NCBI GenBank assembly: GCA_963854835.1
Contig: OY978530.1
Span: forward strand, 8,558,372-8,622,371
Reading direction: 5' to 3'
Length of the DNA: 64,000 bases
From: Megamerina dolium
Taxonomy: Eukaryota; Arthropoda; Insecta; Diptera; Megamerinidae
Both the position numbers and the translations under genes were made by a program. Below the pieces are notes generated by a model. The model was given only the letters and a program-made list of their open reading frames with translations, searched no databases and had not been told where the DNA came from. Shown in pieces: positions 55,820 through 64,000 of this stretch. Positions within the stretch are counted from its first letter, which is position 1. Every line of letters begins with the position of its first letter.

Positions 55820-57890
55820 TTTTAAATTTCCTCGTTTTGTATTGACACCTCATTCCAATTGAGAGATTCATGCTTTCTGCGACGCAAGTTTGGCAGCGTT
55901 TGGTGCATGCGTCTACATTCGTTCAGAGTGTGATGGTTTTTTAAAATCATGCTTATTTTGTGCAAAGTCGAGAGTCTCGAGAGCATCCATATCGCAAGAT
56001 TTTCCACATCCTCACATCGTTCACTGCTGGTCAGACTCAATGGTCATCCTATCTTAGCTTCGCGAAGAACCATCAAATTTCAAAATTTTGTATCAAATAG
56101 AGTGAGCCATATTCAAACGCTAACTCAAGGTATGACTTGGCATCATGTACCTTCTTCTTTGAACCCGGCCGACATCCTTTCGAGGGGATGCACTCCGAAT
56201 GAACTACTAAATTCTAAACTTTGGAACAATGGTCCACCATTTTTATCAAAAGAGCACTCAGATTGGCCGAATAGAATCGATTTTTTAACGGATTTACCCG
56301 AACGGCGACGGAAGGTTTTAATTACTTCTCAACTACGCGACATAACGCTCGATTGCAAATACCACAACTCCTTTCAAAAGTTGCAGCGCATCTTTGCATA
56401 CGTTTACCATTTTTGCCAACCGCGCAGTACTTACGTTGATAGCCAATCGCTGACTCCACTGAACATCAAAAGGGGTACACACCTACTAATTCGTCACATT
56501 CAACAAGTTCATTTTGCAGCTGAGCTCAAAGCGCTACGGTTTGATAAGAAACTTAACTAGTCAAGTAAACTACGCTCATTAAATCCATTTGTTGACTCAT
56601 TCGGGTTTTTTCACGTTGGAGGGTGCTTGCAAAACTCATTGTTGGACTTTGAAGCAAAACATCCACCTCTATTGCCAAAGCATCATCCAGTCACTAACGT
56701 AATAATTGACTACATTCATCGTAAATGTCTACACGCAGAACCACAGAGTGTACTAGCGTCTATTCAACAGCAATATTGGCCAATTGGTGGTCGAAAGACT
56801 GTTGCCAGTGTTATAAACAAATGTATTTGATGTTTTCGTTTGAAACCAAAAATCTACGAGCATATTATGGGTAGCCTACCATCCGACAGAGTACAAGCAA
56901 ACCGCACCTTTTTCACCATTGCTATTGACTTTTGCGGGCAATTCTACTATAAGTCAGAAGTTCGGACTATGCCACCTATCAAATGCTACATGTGCATTTT
57001 CGTTTGCTTCAGCACGAAGCAAACGAACTTGTTCAAGACCTTTCCACATCATCATTTTTAGCAGCTCTAAAACGTTTTATTTGCACAAGAGGCAAGCCAC
57101 ACACCATTTGGTCTAATAATGCAACGAACTTTGTCGGAGCTAAAAACGAGATGCAAGATTTAAGGCAATTGCTTTTAAGCAATTCTCATAACACTGAAAT
57201 CACCAATCAATGCATCTCAGAAGTCATTGAATGGAGATTCATTCCGCCTCGTTCACCACACTTTGGTGGATTATGGGAGTCAACGGTTAAGTCAGCGAAA
57301 TTCCACTTTCTACGTATCGTTGGCCTCTCAATTCTAACATTTGAAGAGCTTCGCACTCTTGTGTGTCAAATCGGAGCGATAATTAATTCTCGCCCACTTT
57401 GTCCAATTTCAGAGAATCCAGATGATTTGGACGAGCTGACACCTGCTCATTTCCTCATAGGTGCGCCATTTACATCTTTCGTTGAACCAGACGTCACCAG
57501 TCTCGATATCAGTCGTTTAAACCGATGGCAGCGCATTTGTCATATGCAGCAAGTGTTTTGGAAAAAGTGGAGCAGCTCATAACTCTCACTTCTACAAGAG
57601 CGAGTCAAGTGGCAAAAATCAAATTGGAGTATTCAAGCTGGAAGTATGGTCATTTTAAAAGACGAAAACCTACTATCACTAAAATGGCGACTAGGGCGTA
57701 TGAAAACTTTAATTTATGGCTCCGATGGCGTGGCTCGTATTGCAATGCACTGCCAATGGACTTGTTAAGCGAGATTTCACATGTGTTTTGGCTTCGCTCC
57801 ATCTGCCTATCGTTCAATTCATGGGGTACCCATTTTCCAAATTTTTGAACCTTCCCCATTGCAAGATGTAAATGACGCATCTATGAGGAA
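55820..57890 (+). pseudogene. BEL/Pao pol remnant: RNase H, integrase and C-terminal region
   Basis: RNase H is seen as [19 protein letters not shown] (about 55863), then WHHVPSSLNPADILSRGC in the open frame 55949-56560. Integrase zinc region and core follow: CLHAEPQSVLASIQQQYW, IAIDFCGQF (first Asp, about 56927), WSNNATNFVGA where Asp is replaced by Asn (about 57109), and RSPHFGGLWESTVKSAK with the Glu (about 57275). LTPAHFLIGAPF and DISRLNRWQ lead into the C-terminal domain, which decays after 57580. At least three frame changes. It resembles, but is not a copy of, the BEL element at 13894-16790. Confidence 0.87.
57381..57465. repeat. 85-bp fold-back arm 1
   Basis: Reverse complement lies at 57876-57960, with few mismatches. 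This arm is in its normal place within the BEL/Pao integrase coding region. Confidence 0.9.
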
Positions 57891-57960
57891 ATGAGCAGGT
57901 GTCAGCACGTCCTAATCATCTGGATTCTCAGAAATTGGACAAAGTGGGCGAGAATTAATT
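57876..57960. repeat. 85-bp fold-back arm 2
   Basis: Inverted copy of 57381-57465, placed right where BEL/Pao coding similarity ends. It looks like a templated insertion during break repair. Confidence 0.9.
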
Positions 57961-58224
57961 TTCACATTATATCAGAATATTTTTCACTAGCATTGATTTC
58001 TTCACTTAAATACTAGTATTATCACTGATAAACATACACATTCTATTATACACTGTATGGACCGTGGGTTTTTACAAAATCTCTCAGCAATCAACGGTAC
58101 ACTCTATATATACATATGCTCTCGTCTTTGAAAAATAATTTTTTTCGCTTTTTGCACCAGCAATGCATCAGTGTCTTTCCGATTTATGCCAAAGTCAGCC
58201 AAAGTTGGAAAATTATATAGATGT
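57961..58224. other. nothing recognised
   Basis: AT-rich stretch between the BEL/Pao remnant and the next gypsy pol. Confidence 0.5.
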
Positions 58225-59052
58225 ATTTGCGCTCGAAACCGAAAAAAAATTAGTAAATAATTTTTACAAACAAAAACTAAGATTGAAAAACAACGAGCCA
58301 ATCTAAATAAAAAACTATAGAATACCATACACGTATAAAGAAGAAATCACTAGACAAATAAATAAGTTAATAAAAGATGATATAATAGAGCCATCAGCAT
58401 CAGAATACAATAGCCCAATTTTGTTAGTACTGAAAAAATCTATGCCAGGTAGCACAAATAAAAGATGGAGATTAGTAGTAGATTACAGAGGAATCAACAA
58501 AAAGATAATAGCGGATAAATTTCCATTGCCAAGAATAGACGACCAATTAAGTAAAGCAAAATATTTTTCTTGCCTAGACTTAACGTCAGAGTTCCACCAA
58601 ATTGAGTTAGATGAAAATTCAAGGGATATCACATCCTTTTCAACAGATAAGGGCTCATTCTGTTTCAAACGTCTTCTATATGGTTTAAAAATAGCTCCAT
58701 ACTCATTCCAAAGAATGATGACAATTGCATTTGTAGGTTTATCACCAGCACAAGCTTTTCTTTACATGGACGATTTAGTCGTATTACGACGATCAGAAAT
58801 CATATGTTAAAAAACTTAACAATAGTATTTGAAATATGCCGAAAGTATAACTAGAACTATAATACTAGAACTAGTATAGAAAAATGTACATTCTTTAGTC
58901 ACGAAGTAACATATTTAAGACACAAATGCACAGATAAAGGCATTCTTCCAGACGATAGCAAATTCAAGATAATCCTCGACTATCCAACTCCTAAAAATGC
59001 CAATGAAACCAACCGTTTTGTTGCATTTTGCAACTACTACAGACGTTTTTTA
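58225..59052 (+). pseudogene. 17.6-type gypsy pol: reverse transcriptase
   Basis: The RT domain starts with NNFYKQKLRLKNNEP, a stop, then YTYKEEITRQINKLIKDDII. The open frame 58421-58810 carries VVDYRGINKKIIADKFPLP, YFSCLDLTSEFHQIELDE, FKRLLYGLKIAPYSFQRMM and the catalytic FLYMDDLVV (YMDD, about 58765). After a stop at 58810 the thumb continues (THKCTDKGILPDDSKF) to NYYRRFLPNI at 59052. There the Jockey-type LINE begins. The RNase H end of the same pol reappears at 63528. Confidence 0.9.
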
Positions 59053-61655
59053 CCAAACATAATGACATAATGATGATATCTGAGACCCATATCACTGACA
59101 AAAATTGCTACCAAATACCATATTACAAACTGTACACCACAAATCATCCGCATGGTAAGGCACGCGGAGGAACTGCCATATTGATAAAAAGCAGAATAAA
59201 ACATCATGTTCTTGAAGATTTCAGTAGCGTTTACTTGCAAGCAACATCTATATGTCTGGAAGAATACATTTCTAAGCTAGTAATATCTGCGATATACTGT
59301 CCCCCAAGATACACTATTACCGAACAGCAATATAAAGAATTTTTCTCAACTCTTGATAGCAAATTCTTGGTTGCTGGCGATTTCAACGCCAAACACACTC
59401 ACTGGGGCTCACTGGGGCTTAATAACTCCAAAAGGCAGAAGACTATGTTCAATCATCACTAACCACGGCTACGATGTTATTTCAAATGGTCAACCGACAT
59501 ATTGGCCGACGGACAAGAGCAAAATACCCGATCTCATAGACTTTGGAGTCGCCAAAGGTTTGCAGATGGAAAAAATCTCCACAGAGTGTAATTATGATCT
59601 ATCATCTGAACACTCACCCACGGTAATATCTATTAAATCACCAAACCCCCAAGGCAATTCCGTTAGAAAGAAAATAGACTGGTTGAAATTTAAGAAATAT
59701 ACAAATTCCCATCTTCCTCTAAGTACTGTATTAAGAAATGGACACGATGTAGACTCAGCACTCGAAAAATTCAACCAGCTGCTCTCATTAGCTCTCAGCT
59801 CAGCCACCTGCACAAGGGTATGTAAGCAATCAAACTATAGCCCATACACACCAGCTGACATTGAATTGTTAGTAAGACAGTAAAGAATACTCCGAAGGCA
59901 ATGGCAAGAATTCAGATCACCGAATCTGAAAACACAGCTACAGCACTGCACTCGAAAGTTAAAGCAAGCTTTAAAAAATAAAAACAACAAAGAGTTAGAA
60001 GAGCACATAGCGAAATTAACACCTGGTGAAGCGTCAGACTACTCTTTGTGGAAATAAGCAAAAAACTCAAATCGGCCAATTCTCACTGATTCCCACTGAT
60101 TGTGAGAAGAGCTTTGCTTTTGCAGACCACCTAAAAAGTGTGTTTACACCCAATCCACCCTCTTCACAGTCCTCATTACCGAAATTAACTTCTCAACCTT
60201 GCTCAATAACGCTCAAAATAAAAAAAGGACATATTCAAAGCAATTTATACAGATTTAAACCCAAAAAAATCACCTGGTCCAGATAAAATTACCGGTGAAA
60301 TAATAAAAGAGCTACCTCCGGCTTTAGTAATTCATCTCATGCACATTTTCAATGCTATCTTTCGTATTAAACACTATCCCAAATGCTTGAAAACTTCAAA
60401 AATTATTATGATAGCAAAACCAGGAAAATACCCTACAAAAGTTGCATCGTACAGACCTATCAGCCTCCTGCCTCTACTCTCTAAAGTATTCGAAAAGCTA
60501 CTTGTCATGAATATAACTCCATTTATTAATCTCAACCAACTGATTCCCCAATATCAGTTTGGATTTAGAAAACAGCACGGCACAATAGAACAAGTCCATC
60601 GCATTGTAACTCTGATAAGGAACACTTTTGAAGAAAAAAAGTATTGCTCAGCTTGATATCTCTCAAGCTTTCGATAAGGTATGGCACGATGGCCTTATTT
60701 ACAAACTCAAACTATTACTGCCTGCAAATGTCTCCTCATTGCTTAGTAGCTACCTCACGAAAAGACAATTTCTCGTACATCACAAGGATTACACAACAAA
60801 TCCATTGGATATTCACGCTGGCGTTCCTCAAGGAAGCGTTTTGGCCCCTTACTGTATCTCTTATACACTACAGATATGCCCAGCAATAACTATACATTCA
60901 TATCGACCTTTGCTGATGATACGACAATATTGTGCTCTCGCTCTAACCCCATAGCAGCTACAAAACTCCTGCAGAATCATGTCGATTCTCTCGAAATCTG
61001 GTTAGCAAAATGGCGTATAAAAGTCAATGAATCAAAGAGCGTACATGTAACCTTCACGCTAAGGACAGATACATGTCCCCCACTTAAAATTAATGGCCAA
61101 TCAGTTCCACAATGTTCCTCAACAAAGTACTTAGGTATTCACCTCGATAGAAGGCTGACCTGGAAAAATCACATAGAGGCAAAGAAAAGTCAGATCAAGC
61201 TTAAAATTAATCAGTTATGGTGGCTGTTACACAAAAGATCAAAGTTGAATCTCGAATACAAAGTGCTATTATATAAAGCAATCCTGAAGCCAATGTGGAC
61301 TTATGGTATTCAATTTTGGGGCACCGCATCTCCCTAAAATATCGAAAAATTGCAGCGAATACAATCCAAATGTCTGCGAATTATTGTAAACGCACCTTTG
61401 TATATGAGGAACGTTAACATCCATCGAGATTTAAATGTACTCACAATATCTGAGGAAGTTGCAATGTCCTGCAGAAGCTACATTCAAAAATTACACAATC
61501 ATCCGAATCCCCTTGCTAGGCAATTGTTGCTGAGCACGGGGCATAGTCGATTAAAAAGAAAAGACACTGAATATGCTGTGAAATTGCTATACCTCGCGAC
61601 TGAACAAACTGTGATGGAACGTAGGGAATATCACATAATTTTAGTTAGTTTGTAA
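59053..61655 (+). pseudogene. LINE endonuclease/reverse transcriptase (Jockey clade)
   Basis: Endonuclease motifs: ISETHIT (Glu, about 59078), GGTAILIKS, VAGDFNAKHTHWGS (Asp/Asn, about 59375) and SSEHSPTVI (about 59605). A short duplication GGGGCTCACTGG (about 59404-59420) accompanies a frameshift. RT motifs: SYRPISLLPLLSKVFEKLL (about 60450), GFRKQHGTIEQV (about 60560), LDISQAFDKVWHDGLI (about 60655), AGVPQGSVLAP and the catalytic FADDTTIL (about 60912), then NESKSVHVTF and KYLGIHLDRRLTWKNHI. Stop at 61655. Frameshifts near 59450, 60280, 60645 and 60890 plus stops make it inactive. Confidence 0.9.
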
Positions 61656-61736
61656 GATTTGAATACTTATTGTTAGTTTCTAAGTAATTTTAGAAAGATC
61701 CAATAAAAAAAGCTTGAAAAAAAAAAAAAATAAAAT

Positions 61737-61740
<4 letters not shown>
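59053..61740 (+). mobile_element. Jockey-type LINE, 5'-truncated
   Basis: Begins inside the endonuclease domain directly after gypsy coding sequence and ends with a poly-A tail after AATAAAAAAAGC (signal at 61702-61707). There is no RNase H domain, which fits the Jockey clade. The target duplication cannot be found because the 3' side is a TA array. Confidence 0.87.

Positions 61741-61788
<48 letters not shown>
61741..61788. repeat. (TA)n left of the Tc1 element
   Basis: TA array ending at the TA target duplication at 61787-61788. Confidence 0.9.
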
Positions 61789-61791
<3 letters not shown>

Positions 61792-63436
61792 TGGCTCCCA
61801 GCTTATTTCGTACAGTGACAGTTTAAAAATTGCTGCAGTCGTAATTCCTAATATAGCAAAAATTTGAACAAAATATAAATGCCATTTTTGAAAGGAAGGT
61901 TTGTTTTTTATTTTCCAAAATTTACTTTTTCAAAATTTTAGTGTTTGACACTATAAAAAAATAAAATAAGAAAAAAATAGGAAAATTCATGTCACAGCTT
62001 ATTTCGTACAGTCTCTTTAAGTTCAAACTAAAAACAAAGTAAGTTGATTTTAATATTTAGTATGACATCCCTTAGCGTTAATGACAGCCTGGAGTCTATT
62101 TGGCATTGAATCCACCAATTTTTGAGTGATGTCTGGTGTGATTTTTTTCCATTCCTCCATTAGTACCTTCTTTAGGTCTTGCTTATTAGAAATCTTGTGT
62201 GTTCTTATTTTATTGTCCAAAATAGACCAAAGATTTTCAATCACATTCATGTCAGATGACTGTGGTGGTGGAGACATCAAGTGTGGGCAGTTCCAAATAA
62301 GCCAAGATTGCAAATCCCAGATTTATGCTTTGGGTCATTATCTTGGTAGTACCGAAATTCTTCCCGCAAACCCAGTTTGTCTGCACTTTGAAGTAAATTG
62401 TTTTTCAGAATCTCGAGGTACTTCATTTTGTCCATTGTTCCCTCAATAAAAACCAATTCACCTACTCCGGCTGCTGACATACAGGCCCAAACCATCACGC
62501 TACCGCCACCATGCTTCACTGTGGGCTTAAGGTTCTCCTTGTTTAGCTCGGTATTCGCTTTACGCCAAACATATGACATTCCGTCCGAGCCAAAAATATT
62601 AAACTTAGACTCATCCGCGAAAATAACGGTATTCCAGAACGCAGGAGTATTAATAATATGCTCTTTGGCGAAGTCAAGTCGGCGTTGTATATTCATTTTC
62701 GAAATGAATGGTTTCTTTCGGGCTACTCGACCGTTCAAGTCATGATTGCGCAGCACACGTCGGACAGTTTCAGCACTGGATGATTTTCCTATTTCACGCT
62801 GAACCTCTGCAGCCAACTTCGGAGCGGATAACTTTGGATTTTTCTTAATTTTTCGTACAATATAACGCTCGTCTGATGCGTTGAAAATCTTATTAGGTGC
62901 TTCTCTGCCCTTGTTCTCCAACCGATTTTCGCGAACGAAGCGTTGAATGATGTATTGGACAGTTGAGGCACTTAAATTTGTCATTTCAGCAATTTTTTGC
63001 ACACTCTGACCTTTCCTAAAATGGTTAATTACCAGTTTACGCTGTTCCATCGTTGTACGATGACCCATAAAGCTAAATGTTTAATTTACAGCACTTTAAC
63101 TATTTAAAATAATAATAATAAAAATTGTTATAATAGTTAAAAAGGTCCAAAAACTCATACAATTCAAAAAAACTTTGTAACTGCGCGGCAGAATGAAACT
63201 TACCTACATTGAAGTTTGTGTACGAAATAAGATGTGAGCTGAAAATCAGCTGATCAATAGTTTTTCTCTCTTGCATGACAAAAAGAACAATTTTTGGGGT
63301 TCCCCGTTTTCTTATTAGGTTTACTAAACACATACACAGACATCTACATTCAAAACTTATCGATAAGTTTTTTAGTTTCGATGTTACAGCCATTTACATA
63401 AAAATATATACACTGTACGAAATAAGCTGTGAGCCA

Positions 63437-63441
<5 letters not shown>
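61787..63441 (-). mobile_element. Tc1-type transposon with doubled terminal sites, almost intact
   Basis: Termini CAGTGGCTCCCAGCTTATTT (from 61789) and the reverse complement of CAGTGGCTCACAGCTTATTT (to 63439), flanked by TA. The inner motif CAGCTTATTTCGTACAGT recurs at 61995-62012, and a related copy lies inverted at 63218-63239. Each end therefore has two sites, the IR/DR layout of some Tc1 families. Length 1,651 bp with a transposase on the minus strand. It has landed in a TA array. Confidence 0.93.
62050..63068 (-). pseudogene. Tc1 transposase, single frameshift
   Basis: ATG at 63068 starts a frame of 263 codons to 62277. It has a paired helix-turn-helix DNA-binding part (QRKLVINHFRKGQSVQKIAE; second motif around LSAPKLAAEVQREIG), the catalytic FADESKFNIFG (first Asp, about 62630) and GGGSVMVWACMS. 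The second Asp is in YQDNDPKHKS (about 62330). A small indel near 62310 moves the frame; the remainder, with MNVIENLWS giving the Glu and ending GCHTKY at 62050, is complete. Spacing fits DD34E within one codon of the indel. The total of about 340 residues is the family size. This is the least damaged DNA transposase in the window. Confidence 0.92.

Positions 63442-63520
<79 letters not shown>
63442..63520. repeat. (TA)n right of the Tc1 element
   Basis: TA array continuing to the gypsy RNase H remnant. Confidence 0.9.
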
Positions 63521-63522
<2 letters not shown>

Positions 63523-63980
63523 AACAAAATTTAAAGTCAAAAGCGATCATCGACCACTGTCGTATCTATTTGCAATGAAAAATTAATCTTCAAAACTCAC
63601 ACGTATGAGATTAGATCTAGAGGAATATGGCTTCACCGTTGAGTATTTGCGGGGTAAGAAAAACTATACAGCAGACGCTTTATCTCGCATAGATTTTTCC
63701 AAAATAAAAATTATGAAAGATACAGCCAATCACATATTCAAAGTAACAACTAGGCTACAACGTAAAAATTAAAATAAACAAGAAGAACCACATTCTTCTA
63801 AACAAAAGTCATGTGAAAATATAAAAATATATGAGGCGTTCAGCATAAAAAGAAAGAAGAACAGCGCCAAGCATGCAATTAATGGTGAATGTATATATGT
63901 ACATAAGAAAAGTCGACCCTTAACAAAGGAATTAACTGATCTCAATAAATAGAGACCATATTTTTGATAATGGCAAAATT
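63521..63980 (+). pseudogene. 17.6-type gypsy pol: RNase H end and connection to integrase
   Basis: FKVKSDHRPLSYLFAMKN, a stop, then LTRMRLDLEEYGFTVEYLRG and KNYTADALSRI are the conserved end of Ty3/gypsy RNase H. A linker follows with several stops to the window end. It continues the pol at 58225-59052, but about 150-170 residues are missing between the two pieces, so the insertions here came with a deletion. Confidence 0.87.
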
Positions 63981-64000
63981 GGTCTAAATCAATTATTTCT

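Overview
This window looks like repeat-rich DNA of a higher fly. Every recognisable coding stretch belongs to a transposable element, and I find no convincing host gene, rRNA gene or functional tRNA gene. The AT-rich base composition, the many long (TA)n arrays, the DD41D mariner-type transposons (a type described from tephritid fruit flies), the Ty3/gypsy elements of the 17.6/errantivirus type, the BEL/Pao elements and a fly-type repeat bounded by TATACCCTGCA all point to Diptera, most likely a tephritid. This is inference from family content; no marker gene is present.

Layout. 1-5997 holds the end of a dispersed repeat and three dead IS630/Tc1/mariner elements, two of them DD41D. 6666-8655 is a decayed Ty3/gypsy element plus a mariner scrap. 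8922-12882 is an RTE-type non-LTR retrotransposon on the minus strand (copy A). 13380-16800 holds a 5'-truncated SINE and a BEL/Pao element with internal deletions. 17102-25747 is one errantivirus-type LTR retrotransposon carrying two later insertions: a full-length RTE (copy B, 17899-21266, with a 13-bp target duplication) and an irritans-type mariner (about 22098-22960). 25748-26944 is the TATACCCTGCA repeat. 27204-33318 is an RTE (copy C/D) with an internal 2,127-bp tandem duplication. 33999-39300 is a mosaic of PIF/Harbinger and piggyBac remnants, tRNA-derived SINEs and an RNase H-bearing LINE nested inside one of the SINEs. 40183-44440 holds an old RTE copy with a recently acquired patch, a BEL/Pao integrase remnant, an LTR-element gag-protease remnant and a SINE piece. 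44444-47378 is RTE copy E.

46576-53733 is the most striking structure: a near-perfect inverted repeat with two 3,243-bp arms around a 672-bp spacer. The arms contain the 5' end of an RTE, a TTAA-flanked MITE and the 5' part of an LTR element; the spacer contains (TA)n and a SINE. 53879-55540 is a DNA transposon with long terminal inverted repeats starting TTAGGGTGGGTC and carrying a broken gene for a protein family I can only place as transposon-associated and functionally unknown. 55820-57890 is a BEL/Pao remnant. 58225-63980 is a second 17.6-type gypsy pol interrupted by a Jockey-type LINE and by an almost intact Tc1 element with doubled transposase-site repeats at each end.

How the parts relate. 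Autonomous-type elements supplied integrases, transposases and reverse transcriptases; SINEs and MITEs depend on them. Insertions within insertions give relative ages: gypsy before RTE B, and SINE before the LINE inside it. All long reading frames carry stops, frameshifts or truncations except the LINE RNase H frame at 35116-36328, so the window is best read as a transposon graveyard or possibly a piRNA-cluster-like locus with local duplication, inversion and gene-conversion events.
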